Part shown: piece after piece, positions 35,257 to 44,069 of the stretch
Position numbering within the stretch: the stretch's first letter is position 1
Layout: every line of letters begins with the position of its first letter
Assembly (NCBI GenBank): GCA_016291475.1
Contig: JAEEXJ010000003.1
Location: 3,754-67,753 of the forward strand
Direction of reading: 5' to 3'
Source of the DNA: Lachnospiraceae bacterium
GTDB taxonomy: Bacteria; Bacillota_A; Clostridia; Lachnospirales; Lachnospiraceae
Length of the DNA: 64,000 bases
Program-made: the position numbers and the translations under genes
Notes under the pieces: model-generated
The model's database searches: none
Seen by the model: the letters and a program-made list of their open reading frames with translations, nothing else
What the model was told of the DNA's origin: nothing

Positions 35257-36333
35257 TTACTCCTCCGCTTCAAATATCGCTCTTACGAACGAATCTGCAT
35301 CAAACTTCTGTAAATCCTCTATCTTCTCACCGACGCCGATATACTTAACCGGAATTCCCATCTGTGCCTGGATAGCTATCGCGATTCCGCCCTTTGCGGT
35401 TCCGTCCATCTTGGTCAGGATAATACCCGAAAGTTTGGCGGCTTCATTAAATTCTCTTGCCTGATTAAGCGCATTCTGACCCGTAGTGGCATCCAGCACA
35501 AGAAGATTTTCTCTGTGAGCCGCTTCAAACTCCTTGTCGATGACTCGGTTCATCTTGGCAAGTTCATCCATGAGGTTTTTCTTGTTATGAAGTCTTCCAG
35601 CCGTATCAATGATCAGTACATCGGTATTTCGTGCTCTTGCTGCGGAACAGGCATCATAAACAACAGATGCGGGATCCTGTCCGTCCTTGCCGGTTACGAT
35701 CTGAACTCCGCTTCTTTCGGCCCAGACTTTAAGCTGGTCCTCGGCAGCCGCTCTGAATGTATCGGCACCCGCTACCAAAACCTTTCTGCCCATGGCATTA
35801 AGCTTAGCGGAAAGTTTGCCGATAGTCGTGGTCTTTCCGACACCGTTAACACCGATCACGAATACAACGGAAGTCTGATGCTCAAAATCATAAGCATTCT
35901 CCTCTGTCTCCATACGTGATCTTATCGAATCTATCAGCAAAGAGCGGCATTCCGTTCTGGATTTAAGATGTTGCTGCTTAACTTTATCTCTCAGCTCATC
36001 AAGAATATCCTCGGTAATTACAGCTCCCACATCAGCTCCGATGAGGAATTCTTCGAGTTCATCATAGAAATCATCATCGATCTCGGAAGCAGTAAATATT
36101 GAAGCAAGACCCGCGGAGAAATTCTCCCTTGTACGTGTCATTCCTTCTTTAAGTCTGTCAAAAAGAGCTTCCTTATCTTCCTGATATGCACGGCCGTCTA
36201 CGGGAATCTCTTCATGTAATTCACGTGCGATGGGATCTTTTTCGGCCTCATCGGCTATACGGCTGAGTTTGGCTAAAGCTTCGCTAAAATCGTTATCGGG
36301 TTGTTCGTTCTTTTTTTTACCGAAAAGAGCCAT
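35257..36333 (-). CDS. ftsY: Signal recognition particle receptor FtsY
   Basis: Membrane-associated GTPase that docks the SRP-ribosome complex. 358 aa: short acidic A region (about 1-60), N domain, G domain with GVNGVGKTTTIGKLSAKL, DTAGRLHNKKNLMDEL, TKMDGTAKGG. Its ATG overlaps the smc stop by one base (TAATG). Order rnc-smc-ftsY is conserved in Firmicutes; partner gene ffh lies a few genes downstream. Confidence 0.97.
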   Translation of the reverse strand: MALFGKKKNEQPDNDFSEALAKLSRIADEAEKDPIARELHEEIPVDGRAYQEDKEALFDRLKEGMTRTRENFSAGLASIFTASEIDDDFYDELEEFLIGADVGAVITEDILDELRDKVKQQHLKSRTECRSLLIDSIRSRMETEENAYDFEHQTSVVFVIGVNGVGKTTTIGKLSAKLNAMGRKVLVAGADTFRAAAEDQLKVWAERSGVQIVTGKDGQDPASVVYDACSAARARNTDVLIIDTAGRLHNKKNLMDELAKMNRVIDKEFEAAHRENLLVLDATTGQNALNQAREFNEAAKLSGIILTKMDGTAKGGIAIAIQAQMGIPVKYIGVGEKIEDLQKFDADSFVRAIFEAEE

Positions 36334-39300
36334 TAGTCATCCAATTCCGACTCGATCATATTAACCGCTACCTGAGAGGATACACCCTTCTCCTGCATGG
36401 TTATACCGTAGAGTCTGTCTACCTGTTCCATTGTTCCTCTTCTGTGAGTGATACAAATGAACTGGGTGTTCTTGGTAAGTTTGTGAAGATACTTTGCAAA
36501 CCTGCCTACATTGTTATCATCAAGTGCAGCCTCGATCTCGTCAAGGAGACAGAAAGGTGAGGGCTTGAGGTTCTGTATCGCAAAAAGCAGTGCGATGGCG
36601 GAAAGTGCCTTCTCTCCTCCTGAAAGCTGCATCATATTCTGAAGTTTCTTTCCGGGGGGCTGAGCCGAGATATTGATTCCGCACTCAAGGATATCCTCAT
36701 CATCCTGAAGGGAAAGTGATCCGGAACCGCCTCCGAAGAGTTCCTTAAATACCTTGTCGTATTCTTCGTTGATGAGCTTAAACTTTTCAGAGAACTGAGC
36801 TCTCATATTCTCGTCAAGCTCATCGATTATCTTCTTAAGTGTCTCGGCCGCTTCAATAAGATCGTCATGCTGAGTCTTCATGGACTCATAACGCTCCGAA
36901 ACATTCTTGTACTCTTCTATTGCACCGACATTTACATCGCCAAGCTTTTTGATCTTGTCCCTGACTTCCGCAGCATCACGCTTAAGAACGGTAAGATCGT
37001 TAAGAGATTCATCCCTCATCTCAGCTGCCTGACTCAAGGTGATCTCGTACTCCTGCCACATATAATTGATACGGATCTCCATGGTCTCATTAGCCTTATC
37101 ACGCTGAGCGGTAAGACGGTTAACCTCTTTGTCGAGAGAGGACATCCTCTCCTGAAGTTTTTCGGTGTTCTCAAAGAAACCTTTCTGCTTCTCCGTAAGA
37201 GCTTCTTTTCTGGAAAGTGAATTTTTCAGAAGGTCAGCGGATTTCTCCTGTTCCTCATAAGAAGCGTCTATAGTCTTTTTAATCTCTTCGATCTGAACTT
37301 CTTTCTCAGAGATTGCAATATTATTGGTCTCGATCGAATTATTGAGACTCTCAAGTTCATTATTCGCTCCGGCAAGCGATTCCTCGACTCTGTTAAGGTT
37401 AGCCTGCTTGAAGTCCTTGGCCTGTTTCATCTTCTGGACTTCTACTTCCCACTCGTTAACACGTGCGGCGGCTTCGGATTCAATAGCCTGTTTTTCCTTG
37501 AGCATCTCATTGAGATCGGCTTCTTCCTCACGAAGTCGCTTCTCATTGGATTCACTGCTCTTAAGAACATCCGCTGCCTCATCACGGGCATTTGCAGCAT
37601 CGACCATTTCCTTCTCGATATCCTGCTGTTCCTGCTTGAGATTAACGGCATTTTCGCTCTCTTCGTCAAATCTGTCACGTTCAGCCTGAAGAGTGAGTCT
37701 TGCAGTATTCTGCTCGATAACTTTGTTCTGGATATCAAGCTTCATCTTATCAAGTTCGGATCTGGAAGTATTTCTGTTCTCCCTGGTCTCATCGATCTCC
37801 GCTTTAAGTTTCTCGATATCCGCAGAGAGCTTTGCTACCTTCTTCTTAAGATCACCGATCTCACGGCTCTTTCCGAGGAAATTGTTATTATTCTTGAAAG
37901 CACCGCCGGTAATAGATCCGCCGGGCATAAGGAGTTCTCCCTCAAGAGTAACCACGCGAAGAGTATAGTTGAACTTTCTGGCTGCTCTTGTTGCGTTATC
38001 CATGGTATCCGCAACAATGAATCTGCCAAGAAGACTCTTAATAACGTTTCTGTATTCGTCATCGGTCTCCACGAGGTCGCTCGCAAGTCCGATCATGCCC
38101 TTTTCATTAAGTGCATCCTTTGCTTTAAGTTCCTGGGGATCCTTAACACTGTCAAGAGGGAGGAATGTAGCCCTACCGAGTCTGCCTTCCTTGAGGAAGG
38201 TGATCATCTTCTTGGCGGTCTCTTCATCTCTGGTAACTATATTCTGGATATTTCCGCCGAGAGCCATTTCAATGGCAGTCTCGTACTTTTTATCAACTTT
38301 AATGATATCGGCAACAACACCGATGATGCCGGGAACGGATTTCTTCTGTTCCATTATCTTCTTGACGGAATTACCGTAGCCCTCATAAGCTTCCGCAATA
38401 TCCTCAAGTGCCTGATATCTGGAATTCTCTTTATGATATTCTTCCTGGAGGCTTCTTAACTGCTCATCCTTGGAAGAAAGAGACGATCTGAGTTCGGCAA
38501 CCTTAGCTTCAAGTTCGGAAGCATTCTTGTTCATTTCCGCAATTTCTGCGCTTACTTTCTCAAATGCTTCTTCATACTGTTTAATGGAATCTTCTCTGGC
38601 CTCTTCATCGGAACGGGCTCTTAAGAGCTTGCTCTGAAGTTCGGCTTTTCTGAGTTCGATCTGCTGGATAACTGCGGTATAGTGGCTGATCCGTCCCTGT
38701 ATTTCGGAACGTTTCTTCAGCTCATCCATTATTCCGGTTGCGGTTTCTTCAATCCTGGTATTGAGATCCTGAATCTCTTCCTGAGCTTTATCAAGAGCTT
38801 CCTTTCTGGAAGCAGCCTCAGTCTCTACCTTACGGGCCTGTTCTTCTTCGGATTCGGAATCCTGAAGAATGGAATCCTTTTCGGTAGTATACTTCTCAAT
38901 CTCACCGAGAAGGGCTTCTTTTCTCTCACTGAAATGGGTGATGTTGTCCTTGCTGGATTTAATCTGCTCCTTAAGGAGTTCGATAGAGCTTTCCAGCTTC
39001 TGTCTGTTGGAATCGGCTCCGGAGACAAGTTCTCTTGCCTTCTCGATGGCTTCCTCCAGATCCTCCATTTCCATCTGAACGGAATTGTAATCTTCCTTAA
39101 CCTTGTTATATTCTCCGGATGCCGTATCAAGGTCTGCGGATGCTACATCCAGTCTTCCCTGAAGATCGGAAACAGCCTTCTTGAGAGTTTCATTTTCAAG
39201 AAGGAAGGAATTTACATCAATGGTCTTTAATTCTTCTTTATATTTCAGCCATTCTTTTGCCTTGGCTGACTGTCTTTCCAGGGGGCCTATCTGGCGTTCA

Positions 39301-39893
39301 AGCTCCGCAAGAATGTCATTTACTCTGACAAGATTATTCTGCTCATTGTCCAGTTTTTTAAGAGCCGCTGATTTACGGTATTTGAATTTAACGATACCTG
39401 CGGCTTCGTCAAAGAGCTCACGTCTCTCCTCAGGTTTACCGGAAAGAATCTTATCGATCTGACCCTGTCCGATGATCGAGTAACCCTCTTTACCGATACC
39501 TGTATCAAAAAAGAGTTCGTTTACATCCTTAAGTCTGCAAGGCGAACCGTTTAAGAGATATTCACTTTCACCGGATCTGTAAAGCCTTCTGGCTACAGTA
39601 ACCTCTTCATACGAGATATTGAGTGCATGATCCGAGTTATCGAGAGTAATTGCAACGTATGCATAAGAAAGAGGCTTTCTCGTCTGGGTACCGGAAAAGA
39701 TGACGTCCTGCATGGAACCGCCACGGAGCTGTTTTACGCTCTGCTCACCGAGAACCCATCTGACGGCATCGGCAATGTTACTCTTACCCGAACCGTTAGG
39801 TCCGACGATACCGGTAACACCTTCATGGAAAAGCAGAACGGTCTTAACAGCAAATGATTTAAAACCCTGGATTTCTATACTTTTAAGAAACAT
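36333..39893 (-). CDS. smc: Chromosome segregation protein SMC
   Basis: ATPase of the condensin-like SMC-ScpAB complex. 1186 aa, normal length. N-terminal head with Walker A GPNGSGKSNIADAVRWVLGE, two long coiled coils, hinge at about 500-670 (VPGIIGVVADIIKVDKKYETAIE ... PGGSITGG), C-terminal head with signature LSGGEKALSAIALLFAI and Walker B LLDEIEAALDD. Start ATG 39893 overlaps the end of rnc by 11 bases. Confidence 0.98.
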   Translation of the reverse strand: MFLKSIEIQGFKSFAVKTVLLFHEGVTGIVGPNGSGKSNIADAVRWVLGEQSVKQLRGGSMQDVIFSGTQTRKPLSYAYVAITLDNSDHALNISYEEVTVARRLYRSGESEYLLNGSPCRLKDVNELFFDTGIGKEGYSIIGQGQIDKILSGKPEERRELFDEAAGIVKFKYRKSAALKKLDNEQNNLVRVNDILAELERQIGPLERQSAKAKEWLKYKEELKTIDVNSFLLENETLKKAVSDLQGRLDVASADLDTASGEYNKVKEDYNSVQMEMEDLEEAIEKARELVSGADSNRQKLESSIELLKEQIKSSKDNITHFSERKEALLGEIEKYTTEKDSILQDSESEEEQARKVETEAASRKEALDKAQEEIQDLNTRIEETATGIMDELKKRSEIQGRISHYTAVIQQIELRKAELQSKLLRARSDEEAREDSIKQYEEAFEKVSAEIAEMNKNASELEAKVAELRSSLSSKDEQLRSLQEEYHKENSRYQALEDIAEAYEGYGNSVKKIMEQKKSVPGIIGVVADIIKVDKKYETAIEMALGGNIQNIVTRDEETAKKMITFLKEGRLGRATFLPLDSVKDPQELKAKDALNEKGMIGLASDLVETDDEYRNVIKSLLGRFIVADTMDNATRAARKFNYTLRVVTLEGELLMPGGSITGGAFKNNNNFLGKSREIGDLKKKVAKLSADIEKLKAEIDETRENRNTSRSELDKMKLDIQNKVIEQNTARLTLQAERDRFDEESENAVNLKQEQQDIEKEMVDAANARDEAADVLKSSESNEKRLREEEADLNEMLKEKQAIESEAAARVNEWEVEVQKMKQAKDFKQANLNRVEESLAGANNELESLNNSIETNNIAISEKEVQIEEIKKTIDASYEEQEKSADLLKNSLSRKEALTEKQKGFFENTEKLQERMSSLDKEVNRLTAQRDKANETMEIRINYMWQEYEITLSQAAEMRDESLNDLTVLKRDAAEVRDKIKKLGDVNVGAIEEYKNVSERYESMKTQHDDLIEAAETLKKIIDELDENMRAQFSEKFKLINEEYDKVFKELFGGGSGSLSLQDDEDILECGINISAQPPGKKLQNMMQLSGGEKALSAIALLFAIQNLKPSPFCLLDEIEAALDDNNVGRFAKYLHKLTKNTQFICITHRRGTMEQVDRLYGITMQEKGVSSQVAVNMIESELDD

Positions 39894-40581
39894 CTGTACT
39901 CCTGATCTTGAGCAAAGCTTTGTAGGCAGCCTCCTGCTGGGATGCTTTCTTGCTTCGGCCGCTTCCCTCGGCTGTAAGTTCCCCTCCGATCAACACCTTG
40001 GAACGGAATATCTTTACATTACCTTCGCCAAGCTCTTCTTCGGTGATATATTCAAGTTCTTTTTTGATATTCCTTGCAACATATTCCTGAAGATTGCTCT
40101 TGGAATCAAAAAAGAGTTGTTTGTTCTCGAGATCCGATAAAATAAATCTGTGGATAAACTCTCTGGCTTTATCAAAACCGCCATCCAAAAAGATAGCGCC
40201 GACAATAGCTTCCATTACATCGGAAATAATGCTGTCCCTTTCTCTTCCGCCGGTTCTTTCCTCGCCCTTTCCGAGTCTGATAAAAGAACCAAGCTTAAGA
40301 TCCCTTGCACAGAAAGCAAGAGAAGGTTCACACACCATCGATGCTCTTATCTTGGATAATTCGCCTTCTTTTTTATCGGGATAAGTCTGAAACAAAAACT
40401 CGCTGCTTACAGTTTCGAGAACGGCATCTCCCAAAAACTCCAGCCTCTCATAATCCCCTGTCTTATTGATAAGCTGTTCATTACAATAAGAAGAATGAGT
40501 GAGGGCCCTGATCAAAAGATCGCCGTTTTCGAAACTGTACCCTATGAGCCTTTGTAATTCGCTTACATCGGTACCGTTCAT
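39883..40581 (-). CDS. rnc: Ribonuclease III
   Basis: Double-strand-specific endonuclease for rRNA and mRNA processing. About 232 aa from ATG 40581, which is preceded by GGAGAAAG; an in-frame TTG lies 12 bases earlier. The RNase III signature YERLEFLGDAVLE (near residue 42) and second acidic cluster (ISDVMEAIVGAIFLDGG) are intact, followed by a dsRNA-binding domain ending SGRSKKASQQEAAYKALL. Precedes smc with an 11-base overlap. The structured region just upstream could be a target for self-control. Confidence 0.96.
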   Translation of the reverse strand: MNGTDVSELQRLIGYSFENGDLLIRALTHSSYCNEQLINKTGDYERLEFLGDAVLETVSSEFLFQTYPDKKEGELSKIRASMVCEPSLAFCARDLKLGSFIRLGKGEERTGGRERDSIISDVMEAIVGAIFLDGGFDKAREFIHRFILSDLENKQLFFDSKSNLQEYVARNIKKELEYITEEELGEGNVKIFRSKVLIGGELTAEGSGRSKKASQQEAAYKALLKIRSTDVS

Positions 40582-40591
40582 AACTTTCTCC

Positions 40592-40701
40592 AAAAAAAAG
40601 GCCCGAAGGTTACCGGTTTTTACAAAATCAAGGCATCCCGGCCAAAATCATGTCTTAAGAGCCGGAATGCTCGAATTACCCGTATCAAAATACCCTTCGG
40701 G
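40592..40701 (-). terminator. Large branched terminator or leader between acpP and rnc
   Basis: On the minus strand an outer 8-bp helix (CCCGAAGG / CCTTCGGG, 40694-40701 with 40602-40609) encloses a second long hairpin (arms 40661-40670 and 40633-40642, one G-U pair) and is followed by CCTTTTTTTT, then at once by the rnc ribosome site. It fits a terminator for acpP with read-through to rnc, or a processed leader of rnc. Confidence 0.6.
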
Positions 40702-40716
40702 AATAAATATGTAAGA

Positions 40717-40956
40717 TCAATCGTTGCCGGAAAGCGCAGCCTTGATCATTTCGACAGCTTCACCAACGGTAGAGATCTTTTCAGCGCTCTCCTCGGGAAT
40801 CTTGATATCAAAAGCATCTTCAAGACCCATGATGATCTGATATACATCAAGAGAATCTGCTCCGAGGTCATCGGTAAAAGTGGACTGGGGAGTGATCTCA
40901 TCAGGATCAACATTAAGAACCTCGGCAATGATTGTTTTTAACTTTTCGAATTCCAT
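40717..40956 (-). CDS. acpP: Acyl carrier protein
   Basis: 79 aa. The phosphopantetheine Ser is in the classic [19 protein letters not shown]. Carries acyl chains in fatty acid synthesis; PlsX encoded just upstream (11 bases) converts acyl-ACP into acyl-phosphate. Start ATG 40956 with AAGGAGG. Could be one of several ACPs in the genome. Confidence 0.95.
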   Translation of the reverse strand: MEFEKLKTIIAEVLNVDPDEITPQSTFTDDLGADSLDVYQIIMGLEDAFDIKIPEESAEKISTVGEAVEMIKAALSGND

Positions 40957-40967
40957 TAAAGGCCTCC

Positions 40968-41984
40968 TTAAATATCTGTGGAAATGCTGAACATTTCTCT
41001 AATATCATTATTTATATTATGATCCGCAAATGTCTTGCACTGAAGTATCGAATTGGTAATGGATACTGCTTTGCTGGATCCGTGTGTCTTGACCAAAAGT
41101 CCGTTACATCCGAGAAGCGGGGCTCCGCCGTACTGATTGACATCATACGCCTTGAGCGTCTTCTTAAGTGCAGGCTTTGCAAGTGCAGCTCCTATCTTGC
41201 TCCGGGTAGTTGACATGAACGCTTCTTTCATGGATTTGAGAAGAGCGGTTCCTACACCTTCGTACATCTTAAGGATCACATTACCGACAAAAGCTTCGCA
41301 TACCACAACATCGGCACCGCCGTAAGGGATATCCCTTGCCTCAACGCTTCCTATGAAATTGATCTCCGGTGTAGCTTTTAGAAGAGGAAATGTTTCCTTA
41401 ACCAATGCATTACCCTTCTCTTCCTCCGCACCGATATTAACTATACCGACACGGGGATTATCTATACCGCAAACCTTCTTTACATATGCAGAACCGATCT
41501 TGGCAAATTGTACAAGCTGTGAGGGTCTCGCATCAACATTGGCCCCGCAGTCAAGAAGCAGACATCTTCCGTTTACAGTGGGAATGAAAGGCGCAAGAGG
41601 AGGCCTCTCCACACCCTTTATCCTGCCGACGATTATCTGTCCGCCTACAAGAAATGCACCTGTAGATCCGGCTGTAACAAGAGCATCACACTTGCCTTCT
41701 TTAACAAGATACATACATCTGACAAGTGAAGAATCCTTTTTATTCCTGACAGCCATCACGGGAGGCTCAGCCATCTCTATGACTTCGGATGCATGGATAA
41801 CTTCGATGCGATTGGGATCATAAGTATATTTGGAAAGTTCGGCGCGTACATCGTCTTCCCTTCCTACCAAAGTGATCTTAAGATCTTTTGCCTTATCAAG
41901 AGACAAAACAGCACCTTTTACGATTTCGGAAGGCGCATTGTCTCCGCCCATCGCATCAACTGCAATATTTACCAGATCAGCCAT
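40968..41984 (-). CDS. plsX: Phosphate acyltransferase PlsX
   Basis: Makes acyl-phosphate from acyl-ACP; this is used by PlsY. 338 aa, standard. Starts [20 protein letters not shown], then [30 protein letters not shown] and [15 protein letters not shown]. First gene after the rpmF terminator, with its own promoter, and followed by acpP, a conserved order. Confidence 0.97.
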   Translation of the reverse strand: MADLVNIAVDAMGGDNAPSEIVKGAVLSLDKAKDLKITLVGREDDVRAELSKYTYDPNRIEVIHASEVIEMAEPPVMAVRNKKDSSLVRCMYLVKEGKCDALVTAGSTGAFLVGGQIIVGRIKGVERPPLAPFIPTVNGRCLLLDCGANVDARPSQLVQFAKIGSAYVKKVCGIDNPRVGIVNIGAEEEKGNALVKETFPLLKATPEINFIGSVEARDIPYGGADVVVCEAFVGNVILKMYEGVGTALLKSMKEAFMSTTRSKIGAALAKPALKKTLKAYDVNQYGGAPLLGCNGLLVKTHGSSKAVSITNSILQCKTFADHNINNDIREMFSISTDI

Positions 41985-42013
41985 ATAAACTCCTTATATA
42001 TACAACACTGTTT

Positions 42014-42042
42014 AATATACAAGGCAAAGATTCAAAAATCAA
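42014..42042 (-). promoter_or_regulatory. Promoter for plsX-acpP
   Basis: TTGATT (42037-42042), 17-base spacer, TATATT (42014-42019) on the minus strand; start about 23 bases before the plsX ATG. No FapR-type operator is obvious. Confidence 0.7.
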
Positions 42043-42107
42043 CTTATTTAATATAAGAAAACATCTGTATTTTGCCATTTAAGGTAAGAGTTTTACAAGC
42101 AACAAAA

Positions 42108-42133
42108 ATAGAGCATGTTTTATCATGCTCTAT
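42108..42133 (-). terminator. Terminator after rpmF
   Basis: A 10-bp stem (ATAGAGCATG / CATGCTCTAT), 6-base loop, then TTTTTG on the minus strand. It separates rpmF from plsX. Confidence 0.85.
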
Positions 42134-42157
42134 CGAAAAAAACACATTCTGATACTA

Positions 42158-42337
42158 TCAGTCAGCCTCTACGATCTGCTTCTTGTTGTAAGAACCACAG
42201 TTCTTGCAAACTCTGTGAGGAACCATAAGAGCTCCGCACTTGCTGCACTTTACGAGAGTGGGTGCAGACATCTTCCAGTTAGCTCTTCTCTGGTCTCTGT
42301 GACCTTTGGATGATTTATTCTTAGGACAAATGGACAT
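42158..42337 (-). CDS. rpmF: 50S ribosomal protein L32
   Basis: 59 aa starting MSICPKNKSSKGHRDQRRAN, with the zinc ribbon VKCSKCG ... HRVCKNCG (four Cys). The start at 42337 has GGAGGTG in front. The yceD/DUF177 gene that often precedes rpmF is absent here. Single-gene transcript with consensus promoter and own terminator, ahead of plsX. Confidence 0.96.
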   Translation of the reverse strand: MSICPKNKSSKGHRDQRRANWKMSAPTLVKCSKCGALMVPHRVCKNCGSYNKKQIVEAD

Positions 42338-42414
42338 TCGAAACACCTCCTTATCCATTAAATTTTCTTCAATTCATGGTTTGTCGTCAATATTTATGCG
42401 ACACACAATTAGAG

Positions 42415-42443
42415 ATTATATATATAGTGTTTGATTATGTCAA
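42415..42443 (-). promoter_or_regulatory. Consensus promoter for rpmF
   Basis: Perfect TTGACA (42438-42443), 17-base spacer, perfect TATAAT (42415-42420) on the minus strand. It leaves a leader of about 70 bases before the ATG. Confidence 0.9.
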
Positions 42444-42464
42444 GTGATATATCAGATTTTTTTC

Positions 42465-42487
42465 TGACATTGGGTGGTGACATTGGG
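42465..42487 (+). repeat. Two direct repeats upstream of the lipoprotein promoter
   Basis: TGACATTGGG occurs at 42465-42474 and 42478-42487, 13 bases apart, 7 bases before the -35 of the plus-strand gene and between two divergent promoters. The geometry suits a regulator binding site on one helix face. Confidence 0.45.
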
Positions 42488-42494
42488 GACGCTA

Positions 42495-42523
42495 TTGACT
42501 CAAATATCTTATATTGTTAGGAT
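42495..42523 (+). promoter_or_regulatory. Promoter for the lipoprotein gene
   Basis: TTGACT (42495-42500), 17-base spacer, TAGGAT (42518-42523) on the plus strand, 31 bases before the ATG. Confidence 0.55.
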
Positions 42524-42554
42524 GGTTAGGATCAGATCATAGGAGCAATAATAT

Positions 42555-43085
42555 ATGAAGATCCGTATTAAAACACTGTTTATAATCCTGTCGATTTTTA
42601 TGCTTACAGCGTGCTCATCCGAAGAGCAGCCGGATAAAAGCGAAGAACTTGCAGCTTTCAGATCCACCGTTGATTCATTCTGCTCAACCATCGCAGACGC
42701 GGACGCGAAGATTAATTCTATCGACACATCCTCGGAAACCTATACATCGGAAATACTGAACGAACTTGGGGCGCTGAATACTTCATTTTCGGATTTTGCA
42801 GCCGTAGACTTTCCCGAGCAATATGATTATCTCGAGCATCTTGCCGATGAAGCATCGGATTATATGTCTAAGGCCCTTTCCGGTTACACCACGGTATATA
42901 CGAATAATTCCCTTTCCGCAGATGATCTGCAAAGCGAATTTGACGATGCGACCGAGTATTACAACAATGCATTCAAAAGGATCAAAGTCATTATGACATT
43001 CTTAAACGGTGAAACCTCCGATGATGCAAGTGTACAATCTCCCGATGAAGGGACTCTCGCATCTCCCGAACCGGAAGGTCAGTGA
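42555..43085 (+). CDS. Putative lipoprotein, 176 aa
   Basis: Signal peptide with lipobox (LSIFMLTACSSEE; Cys near residue 20), so it should be lipidated and face outside. The rest is acidic and mostly helical with regular hydrophobic spacing (FRSTVDSFCSTIADADAKI ... YLEHLADEASDYMSKALSGY), ending in a Pro/Ser/Glu-rich tail. I do not recognise a family; it resembles small helical-bundle lipoproteins of Firmicutes. Ribosome site AGGAG. Only plus-strand gene of this part; its 3' end overlaps the converging gene by 7 bases. Confidence 0.82.
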   Translation: MKIRIKTLFIILSIFMLTACSSEEQPDKSEELAAFRSTVDSFCSTIADADAKINSIDTSSETYTSEILNELGALNTSFSDFAAVDFPEQYDYLEHLADEASDYMSKALSGYTTVYTNNSLSADDLQSEFDDATEYYNNAFKRIKVIMTFLNGETSDDASVQSPDEGTLASPEPEGQ

Positions 43086-43528
43086 TTTGCTATATACATC
43101 ACTATGTTCTTAATTATCCAGTTTCCAAGAAGCAACCAGATTCCGGCATAAATATACCAATACCTGAACTTCATGCCTTTTATATGGGGCACATGAAGAA
43201 TCTCCAGCAAATGAGAGCCCTCATACAGGATGTACATGACCATACAATAGACAACAACCGGATTATACAATAAAGAAAAGAAAATATGTCCTCGGAAAAA
43301 AGCTCTTACCGCTCTCGTACATCCGCATCCCGGGCAATAATAACCGGTAATTTCCAGAAACCTGCAGGAAGCGGGTCCGATCACGGGAGAAAAATATGTA
43401 TAGATCAATATAAGAGCTAATCCCGGAAGTCCGAATACAAGACCATATACAAACATCCTTCTGTCAAGATTCAGACCAAAAAGCCATTCTCGTAAAGAGA
43501 ATGGCTTTTTAATATTAATATCCTTCAT
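43079..43528 (-). CDS. DUF2752 membrane protein
   Basis: About 149 aa, four hydrophobic segments. The DUF2752 signature is clear: FLEITGYYCPGCGCTRAVRAFFRG followed by YNPVVVYCMV. The CPGCGxxR motif is conserved in the family; its function is unknown. ATG 43528 lies inside the end of the DUF4190 gene (overlap 14 bases) with GAGG close before it, so translation is probably coupled. Confidence 0.88.
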   Translation of the reverse strand: MKDINIKKPFSLREWLFGLNLDRRMFVYGLVFGLPGLALILIYTYFSPVIGPASCRFLEITGYYCPGCGCTRAVRAFFRGHIFFSLLYNPVVVYCMVMYILYEGSHLLEILHVPHIKGMKFRYWYIYAGIWLLLGNWIIKNIVMYIANH

Positions 43529-44054
43529 ATTCCTCAATCCATTCAAGAAGATCGTTGTAATTCATAGAGCTTGCTAAACCAAAAACCAAAACCGTAAACA
43601 GCAAAACGATTATTGCGAGAACCAAACCGACTATGGAGCATACAATTCCGGCAGTTCCCACACCGTGTTTATTCTTTTTATTTCCAACAATACCGAAGAT
43701 CAGACCTGCGACAGAGAATATGATTGAGGGAATTCCCCAGAAAAATCCGACGCAAAAGCAGCAAAGGATGGATAAAATTCCGAGAACAAGGGACGTGATC
43801 TGGAATCCGTTGGGACCGGGTGCCTGAACGGGAGCATTATAAGGACTGTTAAACTGACCCTGAGGCTGGTATGAATAAGGATCCGAATACTTTCCCTGCT
43901 GAGATGAATAGTGAGGCTGCTGCTGGCCAAACTGAGGCTGATCTGTCTGCTGCTGACTGTACTGCCCTGCATTCTGCTGAGAATACATATTGCTGTACTG
44001 TTGTCCTCCGTTAGTCTGCTGATTAGAATTCTGGTTCTGATTGTTGTAATCCAT
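43515..44054 (-). CDS. DUF4190-type membrane protein with Q/N/Y-rich N-terminus
   Basis: 179 aa. Residues 1-75 are low-complexity, made almost only of Gln, Asn, Tyr, Ser, Pro and Gly. Two long hydrophobic helices follow (ITSLVLGILSILCCFCVGFF and IVCSIVGLVLAIIVLLFTVL), joined by a loop GIVGNKKNKHGVGTAG typical of DUF4190. The C-terminus is short and acidic. Such proteins are frequent in Lachnospiraceae; function unknown. Forms a pair with the DUF2752 gene. Confidence 0.85.
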   Translation of the reverse strand: MDYNNQNQNSNQQTNGGQQYSNMYSQQNAGQYSQQQTDQPQFGQQQPHYSSQQGKYSDPYSYQPQGQFNSPYNAPVQAPGPNGFQITSLVLGILSILCCFCVGFFWGIPSIIFSVAGLIFGIVGNKKNKHGVGTAGIVCSIVGLVLAIIVLLFTVLVFGLASSMNYNDLLEWIEEYEGY

Positions 44055-44069
44055 AATCTTCTCCTATTA

